Shown here: in pieces, positions 17,393 through 26,589 of the stretch
How positions within the stretch are numbered: position 1 is the stretch's first letter
Layout: every line of letters starts with the position of its first letter
Assembly (NCBI GenBank): GCA_024684375.1
Contig: JAIKWZ010000019.1
Span: 1-64,000 of the forward strand
Reading direction: 5' to 3'
Length of the DNA: 64,000 nt
DNA from: Clostridiales bacterium
GTDB taxonomy: Bacteria > Bacillota > Clostridia > Christensenellales > Aristaeellaceae
The notes under the pieces: model-generated
What the model was told of the DNA's origin: nothing
The model's database searches: none
The model's input: the letters and a program-made list of their open reading frames with translations, nothing else
Program-made: the position numbers and the translations under genes

Positions 17393-20300
17393 ATGAATTT
17401 CCATACAAGGCCGGAATGGCAGAACATAGAGGTGCAGTCCATAAACCGTCTGGCGGCACATTCGCCATATGGAAATTCCTACGCCCTGTCGCTGGACGGG
17501 GCATGGCGTTTTAAGCTGTGCGAGCATCCCAGCCTTCTGCCCGCGGGATTTTACCTGCCGGACTTTAACGACGACGCCTGGCGGCTGATAAACGTACCCG
17601 GAAACTGGGAACTGCAGGGCGAGGGCGAGCCAATCTATACCAACTACGCCTATCCGTTTACGGATGAGCCCGGCGCGCACAAGATCACTCCGGGTTTTAT
17701 CGCCGAGGGCGACTACGCCTCGGGCTGCAACCCGCCCGGTCTGCCCGACAAGATCCCCACCGGGCTTTACCGGCGCAGATTCGAGCTTCCGGAGCATTTC
17801 GTGGGCAAAAAGCTGATACTCAGCTTTGGCGGCGTGGAAAGCGGCTTTTACGTGTGGGTGAACGGCAAGCCCGTGGGCTACAGCCAGGACAGCAAGCTCA
17901 TGGCGGAGTTCGACATCACCCGCATGACATACCTGGGCGTCAATCAGATCACCATTCAGGTGATGCGCTTCACCGATGCCACCTGGCTGGAAGATCAGGA
18001 TTACTGGCACCTGTCGGGCATTTTCCGTCCGGTGACGCTGTTTGCCAAGCCCCGCATGCACATAGAGGACGTAAAGATCTGCGCCGACATGCACGGTGAC
18101 GCTACCTTCGACGTGTCCGTCACGCGGGTGAGCGGCTATGCGGACACGCTGGTCAGGCTGCACATTTACGACCCCGAAGGAAACATCATTTACAAGGAAA
18201 AACGTGCTCCCTCCGCTGTGTGCCCTCCCCTCCATGACAACGCCTCTCCCCAGCCCGGTCACGCGCTGTTCAAGGTGCATATAAACGACCCCCTGCTGTG
18301 GTCGCCGGAAAAGCCGGATCTGTACCGGGTCCATCTGGCGCTGCTCGACCCCTCCGGTCCGGACGCCGCCGACAGAGAGCGGGTGAATTTTGGGTTCAGG
18401 AGCGTTTATGTTGAGGACGGGATACTCAAGCTCAACGGCAAAAGACTCATCGTACGTGGCGTGAACCGCCACGAGCACAATGTATCCACAGGCAGATTCC
18501 TCACACACGAGCAGATGAAGCAGGAAGTGCTCCTGCTAAAACAGCTCAATGTGAACGCCGTTAGGAGCTGCCATTATCCCGATGATCCCTACTTTTACGA
18601 CCTGTGCGACGAATACGGGCTGATGGCGATCTGCGAAACGAATCTTGAGACCCACGGCACCGGTTCCATGCTCGCCAACAGTCCCGAATGGGCGGAGGCG
18701 TTTTTGCAGCGGGCGCGCAGGATGGCTCAGATACACAAAAACCATCCCTCAATCATCATCTGGTCGCTTGGCAACGAAAGCGGCCTTGGTCCAAACCACG
18801 CAGCAATGGCCGGCTGGCTAAAGTACTACGACCCCACCCGCCCCGTGCAGTACGAATCCGGAGCGCCTGGCAAAAACATAAGCGACATACGCTGCCCCAT
18901 GTATCCCACTGTGGAGCAGATAGAAAAACTGCTTGCCGACAACCGTGACGACAGTCCCGTTATACTGTGCGAGTACGCCTATCAGATCCTGTCCTCCGGC
19001 GGCGGTTTCGAGTATTTCAGGAAGCTGACCGAGACCTGTCCCCGCTTTCAGGGCGGCTTCGTATGGGATTTTCAGGACAAAGCGCTGTGGCAGACAGGCG
19101 AAGACGATGTCCGCTTCCCCGGCTATGGCGGAGACTTCTACGAAAGCGTTACCGATCCATTCTGCCCCCGTTTCATGTGTCTGAACGGCATAGTGAACCA
19201 CGACCTGACCGTAAAGCCCGCCGGCGCGGAAATGGCGTTTGTATACCGTCCGGTTTTCATAGAAAAAACCGACATGGGCTATATGGTCAAAAACCGGCTT
19301 CTTTTTACCCCAACCCCCGCCCTGCGCCTCACCTGGACGGCCTATTCGGACGGAGAAGCGCAGAGTACCGGCGAATTGCTTTTGCCGCCTCTCGTGCCCA
19401 TGACGGAATATCGCTTTGAGGCAGGGCCCGCCAGGCTGCCCGGCCAGAAATGCTGGATTGACATGGAGTTGGACCTGGGCGGAGACACTCCCCTCGCTTT
19501 CCAGTTCCCGATCGACGCGCTGCCCGTGCCCGTAAGGCGCGGCAGATATTCCCCCGCTCGCTTTGACGAGGGACGCGGCGAGATCACAGTGTCTGGCGAC
19601 GGCTTTACACTGCAGCTGCTTAGATCCTCCGGCAATATCGTTTCTATAGCGGTAAACGGCAAAGAGTATATGCTCAGCGGTCTGAGCGAATGCCTGATCA
19701 GGGGTTTAAGCGGCTTGAACGCCTGTCCGGGCTGGGGCGAGTGGGACAATTTCTCCGCCTTCGCTCCGGAAAACTGCGTACGCCGGATCATTTCCGTCTC
19801 CGCTTCCGCGCTGTCTGACGGCCGCGTAATGATAGAGCGCGTCAGCCGTCTGACCTCCACCATGATCGACGAAGCCTGCGCGGACGTGAGCACACGCCTG
19901 CTCATAAGCGGCGACGGACGCATAAGTCTCGAAGCGTGCTTCCGCCTGAGCGGAATAAAGTGTGTGGAAAGGCTCGGGCTTACGTTCACCCTGCCGGCCG
20001 ATTTCTCAAGGCTGGAATGGTTGGGCATGGGGCCGGGAGAAAGCTACCCCGACCGCCGTCTGGCCTCCCGCATGGGCGTGTACTCCTGCCAGGTGGCCGA
20101 GACCCATTTCCCCTACAATCCCCCTTCCGAAAACGGCGGACACGAAGATACGCTGCGCGTGACGCTTGAAGCGCAGGACGGGCGGGCGATACGCTTTTCT
20201 TCCCCTTCTCCCTTCCACTTCGACGTCCACAACTATACTCCCGTGGATCTCAGGGACGCCATGCACGATCATGAGATCGCCACAAGGCATGAAACTACCC

Positions 20301-20422
20301 TGCATATAGACGCCGCACATGCGGGCATAGGCGGACAAATGGCCTGGAGCACCCGCCAGGACGAAAAGTACACCGTCGGTCCGGGCACCTACAGGCTCGA
20401 GCTGGAGATAGAATTGAGGTAA
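17393..20422 (+). CDS. lacZ: Beta-galactosidase, glycoside hydrolase family 2 (LacZ type)
   Basis: At 1009 residues the protein has the full LacZ length. The N-terminal jelly-roll runs to about 220, and the TIM-barrel core holds NRHEHN at 359, the acid/base Glu462 in WSLGNESG and the nucleophile Glu527 in ILCEYA. The C-terminal beta-galactosidase small-chain domain runs from about 730. The usual CEYAHAMGNS is CEYAYQILSS here, so the residue after CEYA is Tyr rather than His, which may change substrate preference. There is no signal peptide, so it acts inside the cell. No lactose permease is close, but galK is present further on. An alternative substrate such as another beta-galactoside is possible. 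Confidence 0.93.
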   Translation: MNFHTRPEWQNIEVQSINRLAAHSPYGNSYALSLDGAWRFKLCEHPSLLPAGFYLPDFNDDAWRLINVPGNWELQGEGEPIYTNYAYPFTDEPGAHKITPGFIAEGDYASGCNPPGLPDKIPTGLYRRRFELPEHFVGKKLILSFGGVESGFYVWVNGKPVGYSQDSKLMAEFDITRMTYLGVNQITIQVMRFTDATWLEDQDYWHLSGIFRPVTLFAKPRMHIEDVKICADMHGDATFDVSVTRVSGYADTLVRLHIYDPEGNIIYKEKRAPSAVCPPLHDNASPQPGHALFKVHINDPLLWSPEKPDLYRVHLALLDPSGPDAADRERVNFGFRSVYVEDGILKLNGKRLIVRGVNRHEHNVSTGRFLTHEQMKQEVLLLKQLNVNAVRSCHYPDDPYFYDLCDEYGLMAICETNLETHGTGSMLANSPEWAEAFLQRARRMAQIHKNHPSIIIWSLGNESGLGPNHAAMAGWLKYYDPTRPVQYESGAPGKNISDIRCPMYPTVEQIEKLLADNRDDSPVILCEYAYQILSSGGGFEYFRKLTETCPRFQGGFVWDFQDKALWQTGEDDVRFPGYGGDFYESVTDPFCPRFMCLNGIVNHDLTVKPAGAEMAFVYRPVFIEKTDMGYMVKNRLLFTPTPALRLTWTAYSDGEAQSTGELLLPPLVPMTEYRFEAGPARLPGQKCWIDMELDLGGDTPLAFQFPIDALPVPVRRGRYSPARFDEGRGEITVSGDGFTLQLLRSSGNIVSIAVNGKEYMLSGLSECLIRGLSGLNACPGWGEWDNFSAFAPENCVRRIISVSASALSDGRVMIERVSRLTSTMIDEACADVSTRLLISGDGRISLEACFRLSGIKCVERLGLTFTLPADFSRLEWLGMGPGESYPDRRLASRMGVYSCQVAETHFPYNPPSENGGHEDTLRVTLEAQDGRAIRFSSPSPFHFDVHNYTPVDLRDAMHDHEIATRHETTLHIDAAHAGIGGQMAWSTRQDEKYTVGPGTYRLELEIELR

Positions 20423-20426
20423 CCAA

Positions 20427-21596
20427 ATGGCAAAAGCGATACTCCGCCCCACCCGCGAAGCGCGCGTGCGCAGCGGGCATCCCTGGGTGTTCGCAAGCGA
20501 TATAGAAAAGATCGCCGGGGAGTTTGAGCCCGGCGACGTTGTGAACGTGGAAAGCTCCAAGGGCACGTTCCTGGGGCAGGCGTTTTACAACCCCAATTCG
20601 CAGATAGCGTTGAGGATGCTCACCTATCGGGACGAAAAAATCGACGCTGAGTTTTTTAAGCAGCGAGTAAGGACCGCCTGGGAATACCGCCGGCGCTTCT
20701 GCGATATAAACAGCTGCCGCCTCGTGTTTTCCGAAAGCGACTTTTTGCCGGGGCTGATAGTGGACAAGTTCGCCGATACGCTCGTCGTGCAGAGTCTTTC
20801 CCTGGGCATCGAAAAATGGAAGGACGCCATAGTCGAGGGGCTGGTGGAGACTTGCTCACCAAGCGGTATATACGAGCGCAGCGACGTGCCCGTAAGACGG
20901 CTGGAAGGCATGGAACAGACTACGGGTCTGCTGTACGGAGAAGTTCACGAGAAGGTGGAGATGCTTGAAAACGGCATCAAATTCCTGGTGGACGTGATCC
21001 ACGGCCAGAAGACGGGCTTCTTCCTTGACCAGAAGGAGAACCGACGGGAGGTCATGCGTCTGTGCGATGGCGCGCGAGTGCTGGACTGTTTTACCCACAA
21101 CGGTTCTTTCGCCCTGCACGCCGCAAAAGCGGGCGCGAAGAGCGTGCTGGGCGTGGACATCTCGGAAGAAGCGGTCGAGGTCGCAAGGGAAAACGCCCGA
21201 ATCAACGGGCTTACGAATGCGAAATTCGAAACGCACAACTGCTTCGACCACCTGCGCGAGCTGACCGACGCCCGGGAAAAGTTCGACGTGGTGATACTGG
21301 ATCCCCCTGCCTTCACCAAGACACGCTCTCAGGTGGAGAGCGCCTTAAGGGGTTACAAGGAGATCAACCTTCGCGGCCTCAAACTCGTGAAAAACGGCGG
21401 CTTCCTCGTTTCCTGCTCCTGCAGTCAGCACGTTAGCGAGGATAAGTTCGTGGAGGTCATCAATACCGCCGCGCGGGACTCAAAAAAGCGTCTGCGTTTC
21501 GTTGAGCTGCGCTCACAGGGTCACGACCACCCGGTGCTGCCCGCCAGTCCCGAAACACGCTACTTAAAGTGCGCCATAATCCAGGTCTACGACTGA
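20427..21596 (+). CDS. rlmI: Class I rRNA methyltransferase, RlmI-like
   Basis: This 389-residue protein has an N-terminal PUA domain (about 3-75, RVRSGHPWVFASDI), a linker with RSDVPVRRLEG, then a SAM-binding Rossmann domain (about 210-389). Key motifs are VLDCFTHNGSFALHAAKAGA, GVDISEEAVE and the catalytic region ILDPPAF, followed by SCSCSQHVS. RlmI methylates a cytosine (m5C1962) in 23S rRNA. The exact target in this bacterium is inferred. The start follows the lacZ stop by 4 bases, with GAGGT upstream. Confidence 0.88.
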   Translation: MAKAILRPTREARVRSGHPWVFASDIEKIAGEFEPGDVVNVESSKGTFLGQAFYNPNSQIALRMLTYRDEKIDAEFFKQRVRTAWEYRRRFCDINSCRLVFSESDFLPGLIVDKFADTLVVQSLSLGIEKWKDAIVEGLVETCSPSGIYERSDVPVRRLEGMEQTTGLLYGEVHEKVEMLENGIKFLVDVIHGQKTGFFLDQKENRREVMRLCDGARVLDCFTHNGSFALHAAKAGAKSVLGVDISEEAVEVARENARINGLTNAKFETHNCFDHLRELTDAREKFDVVILDPPAFTKTRSQVESALRGYKEINLRGLKLVKNGGFLVSCSCSQHVSEDKFVEVINTAARDSKKRLRFVELRSQGHDHPVLPASPETRYLKCAIIQVYD

Positions 21597-23905
21597 TGAC
21601 ATACAGCGTAAACGTTCGCACTATCGCAGAGACCTATTATGAAGGCGGGGATCTTATCCCCGCCTCTGCTGCTTTATCGCGCATGCAGGACGGCGTGAAA
21701 GGTCACCTGATGGTGCAAAGCGGCTACACGGACGGATTTGAAGCTGAGGTCCCGGTAAAACTCCGCCTGGAATACCGCGGTCTTGACCTGCTGATCCAGG
21801 GCAGGATAGACGGGCTTGCGCTCACACGGACGCGCTGCTGTGTGGAAGAGATCAAGATCCCTGCCGTGCCGCCCTCGCTCGTATCCGAAAATGATTGGCC
21901 CGTGCACTGGGCGCAGGCGGAGATCTACGCCTACATGGCCTTAAAAAGCTCAGCTTTGGCCGAGGCTGAGGTGCGGCTCAAATACTCCTCCCTCACAGGA
22001 GAAAGCCGTGTGTTCTCACGGAAGTACAGTTTTGCCCGGCTGGAAGAGCTGTTTTTTACCTACCTTGATGAGTATGTCTCCCGCCTGCAGCGCTCCGACG
22101 ACTATCTGAAGACCGCCCTGCCTTCAGCAAAAGAGGTCGTTTTCCCATTCGATGATTTCCGGGACGGTCAAATGTCCTTTGCCGAGCACGCTTATAACGC
22201 AATAAAAGGCAGGACCTGCCTGCTCGCTCAGGCGCCCACCGGCATAGGCAAGACCGCCGCGGCGCTGTTCCCCGCGGTGCAGGCGCTGGGCGAAGGGCTG
22301 ACCGATGTGGTATTTTACCTGACCGCCCGCTCTACCGGGCGTATCGCCGCCGAAAACTGCCTGCGCCTGATGCGTGAAAAGGGATTGGTACTGCGCAGCG
22401 TGTCCCTGTACGCCAAGCGCAAACTGTGTCCCACGCCGGCGCTCAACTGCGATCCCTCTGAGTGTCCCCTTGCAAAAGGCTACTTTGACAGGCAGAAGTA
22501 TGCGGTAAAGGAAAGCTGGAGCGCGAGCTCCTTTGGGCAGGAGGAGATCATGGCCCTGGCGGACAGGTTCGATCTGTGCCCGTTCGAGCTTTCTCTCGCG
22601 CTGTGCGAGACCGCGCAGGTGATAATCTGCGACTACAACTACGTGTTCGATCCCGCCGTGAGGCTTCGCCGCTTTTTTGACAGGGCATGCCGCTTTACGC
22701 TGCTGGTAGACGAGGCGCACAACCTGCCTTCCCGTGTAACGGAGATGCACTCCGCCGCGCTGAGCGAAAGGCAGCTGAGTTCGTTCCTGAAAAAACTCGA
22801 TCCCTCTGTACCCGTTTTTTTGCCGGTCATCAGCGCCGTGAACGCGGTTTTGGCGCTTTTGCCTGTGCCTGTGCCGCCTGAAATGAGCCTTGAGAAGCCT
22901 GAAAGCCTGATATTCGCCCTTAAAGCCCTGGGGGACGAGCTGCGTTCCCTTCTGGGCACCGGTTTATCAATAGCAGAGGATGTCAGGCAGCTGTACTTCG
23001 ATTGTCTCGCTTTCATACGCGCCTCGGACAGCTTCGACCCTGCCACCCATCGCCTGCTCAGCCTTTCGGAAGGCGGTGCCCAGCAGAAGATCTGGCTGTG
23101 GCAGCCCACTGACGCCATAAGCCGCGTACTTAAAAAAGCGCGCGGAGCGCTCTTGTTTTCCGCGACCCTGTCACCTGTTGAGCACTACTCCTACCTTATG
23201 GGGCTGGACATGAACAGAGGCGACGAAACTCTGTCGCTCCCATCTCCGTTTCCCAGGGAAAACCTGAAGAGCCTGTGTCTTGACATACCCGCGGTGTACT
23301 CGAAGCGCAGCGAAAGCGTTCCCAGAGTGGCTCAAGCGCTCAAGACCCTCGCGGAAAGCAAAGTCGGGAACTACATCGCCTGCTTCCCCAGCCACGCGTA
23401 CCTGGAGGCGGTGTACAGGGAGTTCAAATTCGCTTCCCCTGATATCCGCGCCATAAAACAGTCCAGGGACATGAATGAGGCCGCCAGAAAAGCGTTTCTG
23501 GACTGCTTCGAGACCGCGCCGGAAACGTCGCTCATTGGCTTTATCGTGCTGGGCGGAGTTTTCTCCGAAGGCATAGACCTGAGCGGAGACCGCCTGATAG
23601 GCGCGGCAATAGTCGGAGTGGGCATGCCCCAGATATGCTTTGAAAGAGACTGCCTGAAATACCTTTACGACGAAAAGGACGAAAACGGCTTCGTTACCGC
23701 CTACGTCTATCCCGGTATAGGCAAATGCTTGCAGGCTGCCGGGCGGGTGATCCGTTCCGACACCGACAAAGGCGTGCTGCTGTTCATAGATGAGCGCTAC
23801 AGCCTGCCATTTTTCCGCCGCCTGCTGCCAGGCCACCTGCGCCCCAAACGCACAAAAGAAAGCGCGCTCAAAGGCGCGCTCAGCGAGTTCTGGACCGAAG
23901 AATAG
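21596..23905 (+). CDS. XPD/DinG-type DNA helicase with an N-terminal PD-(D/E)XK nuclease-like domain
   Basis: The first 190 residues hold the pattern GRIDGL...VEEIKIP, a Cas4/RecB-like nuclease core. Residues about 190-769 form a superfamily 2 helicase: Walker A QAPTGIGKTAA, DEAH box VDEAHNL, SATLSP and the arginine-finger motif QAAGRVIRS. Four cysteines around KLCPTPALNC...CPLAK and DLCPFEL fit the iron-sulfur cluster of XPD/DinG. Together these suggest a DNA repair enzyme that unwinds and may cut DNA. The start ATG overlaps the rlmI stop by one base (TGATG). It ends the operon. Confidence 0.85.
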   Translation: MTYSVNVRTIAETYYEGGDLIPASAALSRMQDGVKGHLMVQSGYTDGFEAEVPVKLRLEYRGLDLLIQGRIDGLALTRTRCCVEEIKIPAVPPSLVSENDWPVHWAQAEIYAYMALKSSALAEAEVRLKYSSLTGESRVFSRKYSFARLEELFFTYLDEYVSRLQRSDDYLKTALPSAKEVVFPFDDFRDGQMSFAEHAYNAIKGRTCLLAQAPTGIGKTAAALFPAVQALGEGLTDVVFYLTARSTGRIAAENCLRLMREKGLVLRSVSLYAKRKLCPTPALNCDPSECPLAKGYFDRQKYAVKESWSASSFGQEEIMALADRFDLCPFELSLALCETAQVIICDYNYVFDPAVRLRRFFDRACRFTLLVDEAHNLPSRVTEMHSAALSERQLSSFLKKLDPSVPVFLPVISAVNAVLALLPVPVPPEMSLEKPESLIFALKALGDELRSLLGTGLSIAEDVRQLYFDCLAFIRASDSFDPATHRLLSLSEGGAQQKIWLWQPTDAISRVLKKARGALLFSATLSPVEHYSYLMGLDMNRGDETLSLPSPFPRENLKSLCLDIPAVYSKRSESVPRVAQALKTLAESKVGNYIACFPSHAYLEAVYREFKFASPDIRAIKQSRDMNEAARKAFLDCFETAPETSLIGFIVLGGVFSEGIDLSGDRLIGAAIVGVGMPQICFERDCLKYLYDEKDENGFVTAYVYPGIGKCLQAAGRVIRSDTDKGVLLFIDERYSLPFFRRLLPGHLRPKRTKESALKGALSEFWTEE

Positions 23906-23945
23906 CTCCCGCACCTCACAATGCAGAGCGCGGGAGCTTGGTTTT
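23904..23945 (+). terminator. Intrinsic terminator after the helicase gene
   Basis: AGCTCCCGC and GCGGGAGCT (23904-23912 and 23930-23938) form a 9-bp stem around a 17-base loop, then TGGTTTTA follows. It serves the rightward operon; its far end reaches the stop of the leftward MFS gene. Confidence 0.7.
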
Positions 23946-25290
23946 ATGTTGCCTCTACGAGCTTTATCTCGCTGTCACTGGTGAAGCGCCGCCACCAAAG
24001 CACGCACATCAGTCCCATTATCAGCAGGCAGAAAACGTGGACGAGCATAGTCAGCTGCACTGTGTATATCTCGAAGCCCATGAACATGAACGGTGCGTCG
24101 TTTCGGAGATTGACGATATATACCCCTGTGATCATGCCCAAGAACGCGCACAGGTTCGCGCCGACCGAGTAAAACGCTATGTAGCTGGTGGAATTGCCTT
24201 CAGGCAGGTTCATGTACAGTATGTTGGCGTAGCTGAGGTTGTACCCCACGTTTATCACGTTTTGCCACAGTGACAAAGGCACGTACAGCGCTCTCGTCTG
24301 CCGGCTCATCATAAACAGCATAAGGTCGATGGGGATCGACAAAAGACAGCACAATCCGAAAGTCTTCACCCAGCTTAAGCGCCTTAGAAGCTTCCTCCAG
24401 AGTTTGCTGAACACCAGCAGGAGCACCGTATAGCTCACGCTCATAAGATTGATAACGGTGTAGCCGAACTCCATATGGTTCAGCAGGTGATAATTCCAGG
24501 TGCCGTTGTTCAGGTTGCAGATGAAATTCCAGAAGAACATCAGCAGCATGCACATCATGAACTTACTGTTCTTTATGGGAATAGTGAATACGTCCTTAAG
24601 CCTGAGTTTATTCGTATCCTGATAGGGATACTCCTTCGCCCTTGCCTGCGCGCTCACGTCAATGATCACAAGGAAAAAGGCGAAGTACCTGAGCGTCAGA
24701 ATGATGGTGCTCTGATGGCTGGAGCCGCTCACCGCGTCGGTTATGACGCCGCTCACCAGCAGCACCAGGCTGCTCATGACGGAAGAAAACAGCTGGTTGA
24801 AGTATATATATCTCGTGCGCCGCTCGTTTTCTTTTGGATAGAAATTGTAGAACCACACCGTGATGCCCGGTGAAAACAGCGCGTACTGGGCGTAAGCCAC
24901 GAAGAGAATGCCTATCAGCCAGTAGAGCCGCGCCTGAGTGTCTTTCACGAATGTGGGCATCAGAGTGGTAGCAACAATAAACAGAAAATAAAAGAACAGC
25001 TTGCTTAACAGCATCGCCGTCTTTCTTTTTTCAAACTTTTTGAGCACGAAAGGGCTGAACAGGGAAAACAGGCTGCCGATGTACGGTATAAACGACACTA
25101 TGCCCACGCCCGTAATGGAAATGCCGTACATGGACAAAAAGCCCGTGTAAAATATGCCCGTGATAAATACGTTGTAAAACGAGGCCATAAGGCTGGAGAT
25201 CAGGGAGATCAGCCTCCCCCGGGAGTGCTCCTCGCCGGGAGAGTAGATATCCTTGAGCTGAGGCAGCAGGTTCAGAATAAATCTGCGCAT
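23944..25290 (-). CDS. MFS family transporter
   Basis: A 448-residue membrane protein with about 12 predicted helices and no signal peptide. Segments such as GVGIVSFIPYIGSLFSLFSPFVLKKFEKRK match the typical loop between helices 2 and 3 of major facilitator proteins. Substrate cannot be read from the sequence. AGGAGC precedes the ATG. It lies 64 bases after ddl on the same strand, so it may be the last gene of the polA operon, or have its own start site in the gap. Confidence 0.75.
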   Translation of the reverse strand: MRRFILNLLPQLKDIYSPGEEHSRGRLISLISSLMASFYNVFITGIFYTGFLSMYGISITGVGIVSFIPYIGSLFSLFSPFVLKKFEKRKTAMLLSKLFFYFLFIVATTLMPTFVKDTQARLYWLIGILFVAYAQYALFSPGITVWFYNFYPKENERRTRYIYFNQLFSSVMSSLVLLVSGVITDAVSGSSHQSTIILTLRYFAFFLVIIDVSAQARAKEYPYQDTNKLRLKDVFTIPIKNSKFMMCMLLMFFWNFICNLNNGTWNYHLLNHMEFGYTVINLMSVSYTVLLLVFSKLWRKLLRRLSWVKTFGLCCLLSIPIDLMLFMMSRQTRALYVPLSLWQNVINVGYNLSYANILYMNLPEGNSTSYIAFYSVGANLCAFLGMITGVYIVNLRNDAPFMFMGFEIYTVQLTMLVHVFCLLIMGLMCVLWWRRFTSDSEIKLVEAT

Positions 25291-25354
25291 AAGCTTGCTC
25301 CTGTGACTGTTGGAATACGCCGCTCACACGGCTGGTCAAACCGTTCAGGAAAAA

Positions 25355-26563
25355 CTATCTTTTCGAGCCCTTCGCTCCGCCGGAGCCTTTAAGTATGTTT
25401 GAGGAATATGAAAACACATTCTCGCTCTTCTCCGCTTTGGCACGGAAGGCGTATTCGACCAGCTTGTCAATGAGCTTATCGAATTTCAGCCCCTTTTCTT
25501 CCCACAGGTAGTATGACAGAGAGCCGGGGATGGTGTTTATTTCGCCCACATACAGTTCTCCCGTGGCCTTGTCCAGCAAAAAGTCTACGCGCGCCACGCC
25601 CTTGCAGTCCAGCGAGTTAAAGGCGCATATGGCCATCTCTTCCACGCGTTTGGTCATTTCGTCGGATATGGGCGCGGGCATTTTGCGGTTCAGGCTCGCC
25701 ATGCCGCCCTTGGCACCGCCGGACTTTGAGCCCTTGGAGCCGCCTTTGCCGCCCCGCAGGTACTTATCGTCAAAAGACAGAAACTCCGTCCAGCTCACGG
25801 GCATCTCGGTCACCGACGCTTCCGCCTCCCCGTCAAAGCCCAGCACAGAGCAGTTGATCTCCATCAGATCCTTCACGGCTTCCTCTATAAGGATCCTGCG
25901 GTCATAACCCGCCGCCACGTCCAGCGCTTCGGACAAGGCGTCCATGTCCTCCGCCCGGGAAATGCCTATGGACGAACCCAGATTGGCGGGCTTTACATAG
26001 ACCGGGAACTCAAGCGCCGCGCTTATGCGTTCCAGAACCGCCTTTTTATCCTTCTTTATAGCGTTCCGGTCCGTCCATACATCCCTGACTACCGGCAGAC
26101 CGTTGGCTCTGAATACCTGCTTCATCACTATCTTATCCATGCCAAGGGCGCTGCCCATCACGCCGGAGGAGGTGTACGGGACCTGCCACATTTCCAGCAT
26201 GCCCTGGATGGTGCCGTCCTCGCCGTTCATGCCGTGCAGCACCAGCAGGCACACGTCCGCCTCAGCCACGCGCTTAAGATAACCGAATGGCAAAAGCTTG
26301 TCCGACGGGTGCTGCAAAAGCACCAGTTTGCCTTTCTCGCCCATGGGTATCACCCTGGTGGCCGCCTTGGGGTCAAAATCCCGGTAGAGGGTTATGTCGT
26401 TCAGTCTCCAGCCGGTAAACCAGTCTCCGTTTTTATCGATGTATACGTAGATGACATCGTAATCCTCAGGGTTCGCCTTGCCCGCCGCCTGCAGTGCGGA
26501 AATGACCGATACGTCGTGCTCACATGAGCGGCTGCCATAGATCACCGCCAGTTTAAGCTTCAT
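25355..26563 (-). CDS. ddl: D-alanine--D-alanine ligase with Gly/Lys/Ser-rich insertion
   Basis: Ddl joins two D-alanines for the peptidoglycan precursor. The protein (402 residues, usual about 310-370) has the ATP-grasp motifs HGMNGEDG (110-117), YVKPANLGSSIG (189-200), GVARVDF and VGEINTIPGSLS. Residues 271-290 are a run of Gly, Lys, Ser and Ala placed between FDDKYLR and the MPAPIS motif, that is, in the flexible omega loop that covers the active site. The C-terminus ends in a similar stretch (GSGGAKGSKR). The next gene in the operon direction is an MFS transporter; a MurF-like gene lies directly upstream. Confidence 0.9.
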   Translation of the reverse strand: MKLKLAVIYGSRSCEHDVSVISALQAAGKANPEDYDVIYVYIDKNGDWFTGWRLNDITLYRDFDPKAATRVIPMGEKGKLVLLQHPSDKLLPFGYLKRVAEADVCLLVLHGMNGEDGTIQGMLEMWQVPYTSSGVMGSALGMDKIVMKQVFRANGLPVVRDVWTDRNAIKKDKKAVLERISAALEFPVYVKPANLGSSIGISRAEDMDALSEALDVAAGYDRRILIEEAVKDLMEINCSVLGFDGEAEASVTEMPVSWTEFLSFDDKYLRGGKGGSKGSKSGGAKGGMASLNRKMPAPISDEMTKRVEEMAICAFNSLDCKGVARVDFLLDKATGELYVGEINTIPGSLSYYLWEEKGLKFDKLIDKLVEYAFRAKAEKSENVFSYSSNILKGSGGAKGSKR

Positions 26564-26589
26564 TTTGATATCCTTCCTGTGCTGAATTA

